Source of the DNA: Candidatus Aminicenantota bacterium
Lineage (GTDB): Bacteria; Acidobacteriota; Aminicenantia; Aminicenantales; JAFGAV01
Direction of reading: 5' to 3'
Length of the DNA stretch: 5,872 bases
NCBI GenBank assembly: GCA_016867615.1
Contig: VGJG01000125.1
Location: 1-5,872, forward strand
Part shown: piece after piece, positions 1-5,761 of the stretch
Numbering within the stretch: position 1 is the first letter of the stretch
Layout of the letters: every line of letters begins with the position of its first letter
Notes under the pieces: model-generated
Database searches by the model: none
What the model saw: the letters and a program-made list of their open reading frames with translations, nothing else
What the model was told of the DNA's origin: nothing
Program-made: the position numbers and the translations under genes

Positions 1-121
1 TGATCGGCGTCCCCTCGACGAAGATGAAAACGGCGATGACCGCCAGGACGGACACGGCGGAGAACGCCGCCAGGAGAAGGACGGCCCGGACGAGGCTTTC
101 CCGGCGGTCGAGCGAGGTCAC
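1..121 (-). CDS. pstC: Phosphate ABC transporter permease PstC, N-terminal fragment
   Basis: Only the first 40 codons are in the window; the gene runs off the left edge. It would encode a membrane-spanning permease subunit of the high-affinity phosphate ABC importer, paired with PstA and fed by PstS. The visible protein starts with a short charged cytoplasmic stretch (TSLDRRESLVRA), continues into a long hydrophobic helix at about residues 12-34, and ends in FVEGTPI. This resembles the PstC N-terminus, where the first helix is followed by an F-x-EG-x-P-type segment. The start is GTG at 121-119, which overlaps the pstS stop codon as GTGA. That implies translational coupling, and only a weak purine-rich site (GGCGGA) lies upstream. 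The call rests on this short match plus its position directly after pstS. PstA is the main alternative but would be less usual in this place. Confidence 0.75.
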   Translation of the reverse strand, partial: MTSLDRRESLVRAVLLLAAFSAVSVLAVIAVFIFVEGTPI

Positions 122-963
122 GGGGTCCGCCTTCGCACCGGGATCAAGCCTTCTTTTTTGATCAGCGCCTGGCCTTCCTCGGAGAGCACGAAGTCCAGGA
201 AGTTCCCGGCCCGGTCCCGGGGCGCCTCCCGGGCGACAAACAGAAAAGGACGGACGAGCGGGTAGGCGCCGCTTTCGATGGACTCCTCCGTGGCCTCCAC
301 TCCGTCCAGCTTGAGCGCTCTGACCCTGTCGTCGACCAGGCCCAGGGAGATGTAGCCGACGGCGTTCGGGTCGCCGGCCACGATCTCGCGAACCGTGCCG
401 TTGGAGTCCTGGACGATGGCCCCCCTGAAGATCCGGCTGTCGCCCATGACCAACTCCTGGAACGCCCCCCGCGTCCCGGAGCCCTCCTCCCGGGTGATGA
501 CATGAACGGGCTTAGCGGGGCCTCCCAGGACGCTCCAGCTCCGGACCGACCCCTCGAAGACGGCCCGGACTTCTTGCAGGCTGAGGGACTCGAGGACGTT
601 CTCCGGATGGACGATGATCGCCAGGCCGTCGCGGGCGACCACGATCTCCACGAGGTCCTCCTCCTCGGGCTTCAGCGGGCGCGAGGACATGCCGATGTGG
701 GCCGCGCCGCTCCGGGCCGCCTGGATGCCGGCGCTCGAGCCCCCTCCCTGCACGTTCACCGCGCAGCCTGCATGGTCTTCCATGTAGACTTCGGCCCAGC
801 GGTCGCAAAAAGGCTGGATGCTCGTCGAGCCGGCGACGGTCAATTCCCCGCTCGAAGCGCCGCGCGAACACGCGGAAAGGAGCAGGACTGCGGCGGCCGC
901 CAACAGGGCCGGCAACGCCGCAAGTTGCAGTCCTCCGGCAGCTTCGGTCGAGTCGAATCTCAT
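118..963 (-). CDS. pstS: PstS-type phosphate-binding lipoprotein
   Basis: Encodes a 281-residue extracytoplasmic solute-binding protein that captures inorganic phosphate and delivers it to the Pst ABC importer. Residues 1-31 form a lipoprotein signal peptide with hydrophobic core AALPALLAAAAVLLL and lipobox LSAC, so Cys32 should be lipidated. The mature part begins LTVAGSTSIQPF (42-52), the classic first phosphate loop. It then has GGGSSAG (73-79), IGMSSR (90-95) and EEGSGTR (159-165), which match the PBP-like fold of PstS; the last is the second phosphate-binding loop. The C-terminal helix EEGQALIKKEGLIPV is also typical. The frame is open to 1071, but the ATG at 963 is preferred: it places the signal peptide correctly, has GAGGG about 10 bases upstream, and lies about 29 bases after a predicted transcription start. 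The upstream extension lacks signal-peptide features. It is shorter than E. coli PstS (about 320 mature residues), as in many non-proteobacterial homologues. Confidence 0.93.
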   Translation of the reverse strand: MRFDSTEAAGGLQLAALPALLAAAAVLLLSACSRGASSGELTVAGSTSIQPFCDRWAEVYMEDHAGCAVNVQGGGSSAGIQAARSGAAHIGMSSRPLKPEEEDLVEIVVARDGLAIIVHPENVLESLSLQEVRAVFEGSVRSWSVLGGPAKPVHVITREEGSGTRGAFQELVMGDSRIFRGAIVQDSNGTVREIVAGDPNAVGYISLGLVDDRVRALKLDGVEATEESIESGAYPLVRPFLFVAREAPRDRAGNFLDFVLSEEGQALIKKEGLIPVRRRTP

Positions 964-998
964 TTTCAGCGCGCCCTCTTCCCCAAGAAGGCGAACTC

Positions 999-1028
999 TG
1001 TATAGCACAACCGCCGAATAACGGTCAA
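999..1028 (-). promoter_or_regulatory. Predicted sigma70-like promoter of pstS
   Basis: On the minus strand, TTGACC (1028-1023) is followed after 18 bases by TATACA (1004-999), close to the TTGACA/TATAAT consensus in an otherwise GC-rich stretch. Transcription would start near 992 and give a leader of about 29 bases that keeps the GAGGG ribosome site of pstS. An alternating CG run (1033-1041) sits just upstream of the -35 box. I see no clear Pho box, so phosphate control is expected from the family rather than seen. Confidence 0.55.
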
Positions 1029-1112
1029 TCAACGCGCGCGCCGAAGCCCTTCCTTCCGGTCTGCTTATCAAAGCTGCATTCCTAAGGACGGCGTCGTGCC
1101 GCCGTCAACAAA

Positions 1113-1130
1113 GCGGTCTCATGCGACCGC
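1113..1130. repeat. 18-base near-perfect palindrome, copy 1
   Basis: GCGGTCTCATGCGACCGC reads as a dyad with a single mismatched pair (T opposite C at positions 7 and 12). It could be a homodimeric regulator site or an RNA/DNA hairpin with a 6-bp outer stem GCGGTC/GACCGC. Identical copies recur 51 and 102 bases to the right. Confidence 0.85.
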
Positions 1131-1163
1131 ACTCCAAAGCGGCGTCGTGCCGCCGTCAACAAA

Positions 1164-1181
1164 GCGGTCTCATGCGACCGC
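1164..1181. repeat. 18-base near-perfect palindrome, copy 2
   Basis: Identical to the copy at 1113-1130, with its centre 51 bases to the right. This is close to five helical turns, so a bound protein would face roughly the same side of the DNA. Confidence 0.85.
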
Positions 1182-1214
1182 ACTCCAAAGCGGCGTCGTG
1201 CCGCCGTCAACAAA

Positions 1215-1232
1215 GCGGTCTCATGCGACCGC
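1215..1232. repeat. 18-base near-perfect palindrome, copy 3 (promoter-proximal)
   Basis: Identical to copies 1 and 2. It ends 10 bases before the predicted -35 box of the permease operon, so its centre lies about 55 bases upstream of the expected transcription start. That position is compatible with an activator site, but no regulator gene in the window is linked to it. Confidence 0.85.
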
Positions 1233-1242
1233 AGTCCATCGG

Positions 1243-1271
1243 TTGCAAATCGACGAGCCGGCGAGTACAAT
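1243..1271 (+). promoter_or_regulatory. Predicted sigma70-like promoter of the permease-hydrolase operon
   Basis: TTGCAA (1243-1248), a 17-base spacer, then TACAAT (1266-1271). Transcription would start near 1278, very close to the coding start, with the ribosome site GGAAAGG at 1275-1281. The transcript would therefore have little or no leader, or a further promoter lies upstream in the repeat region. A 5-bp inverted repeat (CCGGC 1258-1262, GCCGG 1272-1276) flanks the -10 box and could act as an operator. Confidence 0.5.
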
Positions 1272-1289
1272 GCCGGAAAGGTGCAGAGC

Positions 1290-2591
1290 ATGACGACACA
1301 GATCCTCATCGTTTTCGCGGTCATGGTTGTTTCTTACACGGTTGTCAAGATCATGAAGCGGCCGGTGGAGACGAGCATGCTGGCCGCCTCCGTCCTCGGC
1401 GGCCTGACGGGCGTCCTGTTTCAAACTCCCCGCCTGGCCGATCTGCCACGCCATCTCATCGAAGGGGCGTTCACCTATCTGGACGTCATCCTCGTTTTTT
1501 CCACGGCCACGATCTTCATGGCCGTCATCAGCGAATCGGGGGGCGTGAATTACGTCGTCCGGGGGACGATGCGCTCCCTGGGCAAGCTGCGGGCCCTGGC
1601 CCTGCTGGTGCTGATGGTCATCGTCCTCATTCCCGGCGCCCTGACCGGCGCGGGCAGCGTCTCCCTCCTGGTCGTGGGAGCGCCGGTGGCCCTGGCCCTG
1701 GCCTACCTGGGCATCGCCCCCCGGAGGGCGGCGGCCATCCTTTTTATCGTCGCCGGGTTGAGCGCCGCCGCGCCGCCGGTAAACATCTGGGCCATGGTCC
1801 TCTGCGCCGGAACGGCCATCCCCTACGTCGGCTTCGATCTGCCTCTCGGCATCCCCGTCCTTCTGCTGGGGACGTTCACCGTCCTGACCCTGGGCCTGAA
1901 ACGGGACAAGTCCCTGGAACGGGTCGCCCTTCCCGAAGTCGAAAAAGGCATGACCTGGTGGCGGATCGCCGTCCCCTTCCTCGTCTTTTTCGGCCTCATC
2001 ATGGCCTACAAGATCTGGCCGTTCAGCACGCCCGTACTCGGCCTGCCCCTGATGTTCGTCATCGCCGGGCTCGCGGCCTGGGCGCTGAGCCCGAAGAAAT
2101 TGAAGATCCTGGAGCTGTCGAGCAACACCATGAAGCGCCTCCTGCCGCTTCTGGCCTCGATGGTCATCGTCGGCATGCTCCAGCAGGTCATGACCGTCAC
2201 CGGAGTCCGGGGCTTGATCTCCTACGCCGTGCTCATGACGCCCCTGGTGCTCCTGTTCATCAGCTTCGCGGTCATCATCCCCTTCTCCGAGGGCGTCCTG
2301 GCCTACGGCGCGGCGGCCATCATCGGCATCCCCCTCATCTGGTTCCTGGACTCGATCGGCCTGCACGCCACGGTGGCCATCGCCGGCCTGAGCCTGCTCT
2401 GGCCCCTGGGCGACGGGCTGCCCCCCGTGGCCATCATCGGCCGCCTGAGCGTGCTGGTGACGCAATACAAGGGAAGCTACTGGAGCTTCCTGAGGACGAC
2501 CTGGCTGCCCTGGATCGTCATCACCGTGACCGGCATCCTGATGATCGTCTTCAGCGCCAAGCTCGAGTTTCTCGTCCGCTGGAGCATGTGA
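1290..2591 (+). CDS. Polytopic membrane permease, IT-superfamily type (possible organic-acid/C4-dicarboxylate carrier)
   Basis: Encodes a 433-residue, very hydrophobic protein with roughly 10-12 membrane segments, for example at about residues 4-20, 64-80, 101-118, 122-140, 148-175, 187-203, 226-243, 250-266, 287-304, 313-333, 335-352, 360-380 and 404-423, some of them likely re-entrant. The two halves look like internal repeats: each ends in a proline-broken G-rich hairpin, GLSAAAPPVN (157-166) and LGDGLPPVA (373-381). That layout is typical of carriers related to TRAP DctM, DcuC and GntP, so transport of a carboxylated substrate is inferred; DUF401-like proteins are an alternative. I prefer ATG 1290, with GGAAAGG eight bases upstream, over the in-frame GTG at 1281, which would leave no ribosome site. 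A 55-codon microprotein gene follows after 15 bases. Confidence 0.75.
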   Translation: MTTQILIVFAVMVVSYTVVKIMKRPVETSMLAASVLGGLTGVLFQTPRLADLPRHLIEGAFTYLDVILVFSTATIFMAVISESGGVNYVVRGTMRSLGKLRALALLVLMVIVLIPGALTGAGSVSLLVVGAPVALALAYLGIAPRRAAAILFIVAGLSAAAPPVNIWAMVLCAGTAIPYVGFDLPLGIPVLLLGTFTVLTLGLKRDKSLERVALPEVEKGMTWWRIAVPFLVFFGLIMAYKIWPFSTPVLGLPLMFVIAGLAAWALSPKKLKILELSSNTMKRLLPLLASMVIVGMLQQVMTVTGVRGLISYAVLMTPLVLLFISFAVIIPFSEGVLAYGAAAIIGIPLIWFLDSIGLHATVAIAGLSLLWPLGDGLPPVAIIGRLSVLVTQYKGSYWSFLRTTWLPWIVITVTGILMIVFSAKLEFLVRWSM

Positions 2592-2606
2592 ACCGGAGGA
2601 ACACCC

Positions 2607-2774
2607 ATGATCGTCATCCAAAACGCGGTTGCGGTCCTGTATTACGTCCTGAGCGCCTTTCTGGGCTTTCTCCTGCTGAGGAACTTCGTCCGGGAGAAGG
2701 ACAAGGTCGACGACATGCTCATGAACCTCATCGTCCTCATCCCCCTGCTCCTCCGCCTGCTGCGGATCAAATGA
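2607..2774 (+). CDS. 55-residue membrane microprotein, likely permease partner
   Basis: A short gene with an ideal ribosome site, GGAGG at 2595-2599, seven bases before ATG 2607. The protein begins MIVIQNAVAVLYYVLSAFL and has a first hydrophobic segment at about residues 3-24. A charged turn follows (RNFVREKDKVDD, 25-36), then a second hydrophobic segment at 37-50, ending LLRLLRIK. It thus looks like a two-helix hairpin in the inner membrane with both ends on the same side. The gene lies 15 bases after the permease, and its TGA stop overlaps an ATG of the next reading frame, so it is embedded in the operon. I do not recognise the family. It is far smaller than a TRAP DctQ subunit (about 150 residues), but by position it may serve a similar accessory or stabilising role. 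Codon use matches its neighbours. Confidence 0.8.
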   Translation: MIVIQNAVAVLYYVLSAFLGFLLLRNFVREKDKVDDMLMNLIVLIPLLLRLLRIK

Positions 2775-2794
2775 CGAACGGAAGGAAGGACGCC

Positions 2795-3958
2795 ATGTCT
2801 AAGAATCTCGCCTGGAAGATCCTCTTCGTCGCGGTCCTCGTCCTCCTCGCCGTCGCCGCCGCCGTCCCCATCATCCGTCATACGCGCTTCCGGTATCCCG
2901 TCGTCGTCGGTCCGGGCGTCACCCGGGTCGCCCGCCTCAGCGACTTCGGCCCGGGCCTCAAGGGCACCCGGGCCGACACGAACGTCTACGTCCTCGAGGG
3001 ACGGGAACCGGGCGGCAAGGCTCTCATCATCGCCAACACCCATCCCAACGAACCCGCCGGGCTCCTGGCCGCCCTGATCTTCCTCGAGAACGCCGAGGTG
3101 GACAAGGGCACGCTGTACGTCATCCCCAATTTCAACCGCAGCGCCGGCCTGGACACCAAGCCCGGCGACGGATACCCCCACTTCTACCGCATCCCCACGC
3201 CCTGGGGGGAAAAGACCTTCCGCTACGGCAGCCGGGACGCCTCCCCCCTCGACCAGTGGCCGGACCCGGACGTTTTCATCCATTACCCCGACCGCCAGCT
3301 CCTGTCGTTCATCGACGCCCGCAACACGAACCGCACCTGGCCGGGACGTCCGAACGGACTGCTCATGGAACGGGTGACCTTCGCCGCCATGGAGCTCCTG
3401 CGGAACAATCAAGTGGACGTGGCCATCGACCTCCACGGCGCGGAGACGATGTTCCCCGTGACCAACTGCATCGTCGCCCCCCAGTCCGCCTCCCGCCTGG
3501 CGACGCGCGTGGCCCTGTTCGTCAAGGCCCGGGAGAAGTTCGACAGCCACGTCGAGCCCTCGCCCTACGGCTTCCGCGGCCTGTCCCACCGGGAGATCGG
3601 CGATTATTCCGACACCCTGCCCTTTCTCCTCGAGGCGCCCATCCCCTTCCTCGACCAGCCCACGGGACCCAAGACGGAGAAGCTCCTGCTCGACGGCCGG
3701 GACCCCTTCCTGCTCAAGCTGTCCGAGAGGGGCAAGCTCTTCGTGCCCTACGACGAGACCGGCTGGCCGATCGACAAGCGCGTGGGCCAGCACGTCTCGG
3801 TCATGCTCGAGATCTTCGCCCAGTATTCCCGGCAGACGCCCGAAAGGTCCCTGTCCCTCCGGGGCGTCCCCCGCTATGCGGACATCGTCAAGAACGGGAC
3901 GGGATATTATTTTCACGACCCAAAAAAAGCGGATGCCTCCCGCGTCTACGAGGAATAG
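2795..3958 (+). CDS. Membrane-anchored M14-type zinc hydrolase, succinylglutamate desuccinylase/aspartoacylase-like
   Basis: Encodes a 387-residue protein predicted to hydrolyse an amide bond in an N-acyl amino acid or small peptide. The zinc site is visible as THPNE (His83, Glu86) and DLHGAE (His214), the H-x-x-E...H pattern of the M14/AstE/ASPA fold. NTNRTWPG (177-184) corresponds to the DLNR-x-FPG substrate-binding motif, with Arg180 contacting a carboxylate, and Glu280 in PFLLEAP is the likely catalytic glutamate. Residues 9-27 form one hydrophobic helix, a signal anchor or uncleaved signal peptide, so the enzyme probably acts outside the cytoplasmic membrane, unlike cytosolic AstE. I choose ATG 2795 because GGAAGGA lies 5 bases upstream. 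The in-frame ATG 2771 overlaps the previous stop codon but has no ribosome site and would add eight polar residues. The gap to the dipeptidase gene is 39 bases. The substrate is not known. Confidence 0.85.
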   Translation: MSKNLAWKILFVAVLVLLAVAAAVPIIRHTRFRYPVVVGPGVTRVARLSDFGPGLKGTRADTNVYVLEGREPGGKALIIANTHPNEPAGLLAALIFLENAEVDKGTLYVIPNFNRSAGLDTKPGDGYPHFYRIPTPWGEKTFRYGSRDASPLDQWPDPDVFIHYPDRQLLSFIDARNTNRTWPGRPNGLLMERVTFAAMELLRNNQVDVAIDLHGAETMFPVTNCIVAPQSASRLATRVALFVKAREKFDSHVEPSPYGFRGLSHREIGDYSDTLPFLLEAPIPFLDQPTGPKTEKLLLDGRDPFLLKLSERGKLFVPYDETGWPIDKRVGQHVSVMLEIFAQYSRQTPERSLSLRGVPRYADIVKNGTGYYFHDPKKADASRVYEE

Positions 3959-3997
3959 GCGGCCGAGACTTCTCCAAGATCAAAGCGGAGGATAGAC

Positions 3998-5716
3998 ATG
4001 AGCCGATTTCGGACCGGCGCGTTCCCGGCGGGCGCCCTGGCTTTCTCCCTGGCGCTGGTCATTGTTTTCGGATTTCGGGGCCCGGAAGACCTTCCCCCCT
4101 CCCAGGAGACCCTGGAAAACTGCACGGTGGTCATGGTCGGCAAGGACGCCTCGACCGACGGCTCGGTCTTCGCCACCCATGCCGCGGACTGCGGCGTGTG
4201 CGACTGGACCTTTCACTACGTCCCGCCGGCCGATCATGAACCGGGCTCCACGAGGGTCGTCTACAACATCGACCAGATCCGGACCTGGCCCCCGTCCGAG
4301 GGCGGGAAATGGACGATGATCAAGAACGACCCCTCGGGTCTCGAGCTCCCCCAGCCGGCGCGCACCTACGGCTACATCCACGGCGTCTTCGGCTACATGA
4401 ACGAACGGCAGCTGGCCATCGGCGAGTCCACGATCGGCAATGTCCGGAAGCTGGCCAACCCCACGCCCGCACCCAAGTTCAACATCACCATGCTCACCCT
4501 GCTGGCCATGGAGCGTTGCGCCACGGCCCGGGAGGCGATCAAGCTCATGGGCTCCCTGGCCGAGGAGCACGGCTACGGCCGCCTCGACGGAGGGGAGATG
4601 CTGGCCGTGGCCGACGCGAAGGAGGTCTGGGTCTTCGAGATCATGCCCGTCGGCCCGCTGTGGAAGCCCGAGAGCGGCAAGCCCGGGGCCGTCTGGGCCG
4701 CCCAGCGCGTTCCCGACGACGAGGTCGCCGTCTGCCCCAACGAGAGCCGCATCGGCGAGATCGACCTCTCCCGGCCCGACTTTTTCATGGCCTCCCCGAA
4801 CCACATCGACTGCGCCGTCGAGAACAAGCTCTACGACCCGGCCTCGGGCAAGCCCTTCTCCTGGAAGCGCGCCTACTCGCCCGCCGAGGGCTCGGCCGCC
4901 CAGAACGCCCGCCGCTCCCGGATGTGGCGCTTCCACAACCTCGTCGCCCCCTCGAAGAACCTCAAGACCGACCTGCCCAACATGGACTTCCCCTTCTCGG
5001 TCAAGCCGGACAAGAAGCTCTCGGTCTCGGACGTCATGGCCATCACCCGGGACAAGAGCCGGGGCACGCCCTTCGACCCGGTGCGCGGCATCCGCGGCGG
5101 GCCCTTCGCCAACCCCAATTTCTACCGCGGCACGCGCCTGATCGGCGTGCCCAACGTCGAGTACACGACCATAACCCAGACGCGCGGCTGGCTGCCGGAT
5201 CCCGTGGGCGGGATCGTCTGGCTGGCCCTGGGCGCCCAGGACACCTCGTGCTACGTGCCCCTCTATGCCGGAATCAAGGACATCCCCCATTCCTTTAAAA
5301 TCGGCGATCACTGGGAGTTCAACCGCGACTCGGCCCGCTGGGCATTCGACTACGTCGACTTCCACGCCCAGCCCGTGTACTCTCACGCCCTCCTGGACAT
5401 CCAGGAGGCCCAGGCCAAGCACGAACAGGCGATCGTGGCCCGCATCCCCGAAGTCGACAAGGAGATCATGGCCCGCTTCGCCCGCTCACCCCTCGAGGCG
5501 GCCGGCTACATGACCGATTTCTGCCTGGCCAACGCCGAGGACGTGGTCAGGGCCTGGTGGAAGCTGGGCGACGACCTGCTGGTCAAGTACAATCATTTGG
5601 GCTATTACGACGCCTCCAAGCGCACCCGGGAGCGGAACAAGCCCCGGCCGGTCGAGCTGTGGGAGAAGGCCGTGCGCATGATCGATGTTTTGACCGAGAC
5701 CGAAACGACAAGATAA
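3998..5716 (+). CDS. Exported C69-family dipeptidase
   Basis: Encodes a 572-residue peptidase of family C69 (Ntn-hydrolase fold), which cleaves dipeptides. Residues 8-26 are a hydrophobic signal segment followed by a polar linker. The core then opens with NCTVVMVGKDASTDGS (41-56), matching the family's C-T-x-x-x-VGK-x-AS-x-DGS start. Cys42 is the expected nucleophile, freed when the propeptide is cut off. Further family-like blocks are QPARTYGYIHGVFGYMNERQLAIGEST (119-145), which contains the conserved N-E-x-Q-L-x-I-x-E-[ST]-T pattern, TAREAIKLMGSLAEEHGY (176-193), and EVWVFEI...GAVWAAQRVPDDEV (209-243). A CxxC (Cys65, Cys68) stands where other homologues have a variable segment. The C-terminal 100 residues are charged and helical. 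ATG 3998 has GGAGG six bases upstream. Its place after the anchored hydrolase suggests both act on extracytoplasmic peptides or amides. Confidence 0.92.
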   Translation: MSRFRTGAFPAGALAFSLALVIVFGFRGPEDLPPSQETLENCTVVMVGKDASTDGSVFATHAADCGVCDWTFHYVPPADHEPGSTRVVYNIDQIRTWPPSEGGKWTMIKNDPSGLELPQPARTYGYIHGVFGYMNERQLAIGESTIGNVRKLANPTPAPKFNITMLTLLAMERCATAREAIKLMGSLAEEHGYGRLDGGEMLAVADAKEVWVFEIMPVGPLWKPESGKPGAVWAAQRVPDDEVAVCPNESRIGEIDLSRPDFFMASPNHIDCAVENKLYDPASGKPFSWKRAYSPAEGSAAQNARRSRMWRFHNLVAPSKNLKTDLPNMDFPFSVKPDKKLSVSDVMAITRDKSRGTPFDPVRGIRGGPFANPNFYRGTRLIGVPNVEYTTITQTRGWLPDPVGGIVWLALGAQDTSCYVPLYAGIKDIPHSFKIGDHWEFNRDSARWAFDYVDFHAQPVYSHALLDIQEAQAKHEQAIVARIPEVDKEIMARFARSPLEAAGYMTDFCLANAEDVVRAWWKLGDDLLVKYNHLGYYDASKRTRERNKPRPVELWEKAVRMIDVLTETETTR

Positions 5717-5761
5717 CCGAACGAAACGAAGGGACTGTGTATTATAAAAAGGAGACCCGAC

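Larger units (their letters stand above)
1089..1238. repeat. 51-base direct tandem repeat, about 2.9 copies
   Basis: The units lie at 1089-1139, 1140-1190 and 1191-1238. Units 1 and 2 are identical. Unit 3 matches for its first 43 bases, has one change (C to G at 1234), matches TCCA, then diverges. Each unit begins CGGCGTCGTGCCGCCGTCAA and carries two inverted repeats: a GC-rich stem near its start (GCGGC/GCCGC in copies 2 and 3, GACGGC/GCCGTC at 1087-1106 in copy 1) and an 18-base palindrome further in. The near-identity points to recent duplication or active homogenisation. The array sits directly upstream of the permease promoter. It could be a cluster of regulator sites, or a local copy of a dispersed extragenic repeat family. 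Confidence 0.95.
964..1289. other. Divergent intergenic region between the pst and permease operons
   Basis: This 326-base gap separates the two operons, which are transcribed away from each other. It holds a pstS promoter (999-1028), a stretch with no recognised feature (about 1042-1088), three copies of a 51-base tandem repeat (1089-1238), and a rightward promoter with an overlapping dyad (1243-1276). I see no tRNA-like or riboswitch-like fold. No terminator is expected, because both flanking genes start here. Open frames across the repeats exist on both strands but look like artefacts of a repeat length divisible by three. Confidence 0.8.

Noticed and set aside
964..1071. Longer pstS start at 1071 adding 36 residues.
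   Set aside because: It would place a charged stretch before the lipoprotein signal peptide and run through the predicted promoter; the internal ATG at 963 fits the signal peptide and ribosome site.
1089..1238. CRISPR array.
   Set aside because: The repeats are directly adjacent with no unique spacers of regular length between them, and no cas genes are present.
1082..1324. Open frames on both strands through the tandem repeats, encoding 17-residue repeats (RSHETALLTAARRR-type on the minus strand).
   Set aside because: The repeat length is a multiple of three, so open frames persist without selection. There is no ribosome site, and the frames run into the promoter and into the permease gene in the wrong frame.
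1121..2794. Very long upstream extension of the zinc-hydrolase frame across the permease gene.
   Set aside because: The extension is an arginine/proline/histidine-rich out-of-frame shadow of the permease. The real start at 2795 has a ribosome site and a proper membrane helix.
2642..3916. Long minus-strand frame opposite the zinc hydrolase, and similar ones opposite the permease (1221-2621) and the dipeptidase (3980-5422).
   Set aside because: High GC at third codon positions keeps antisense frames open. Their translations are low-complexity, rich in G, D, R and V, without recognisable domains or ribosome sites.
5736..5750. AT-rich patch with TATTAT before the last gene, as a possible promoter.
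   Set aside because: No acceptable -35 element lies 15-19 bases upstream, and the start would fall within the ribosome site. It more likely marks an A-rich translation initiation region within an operon.
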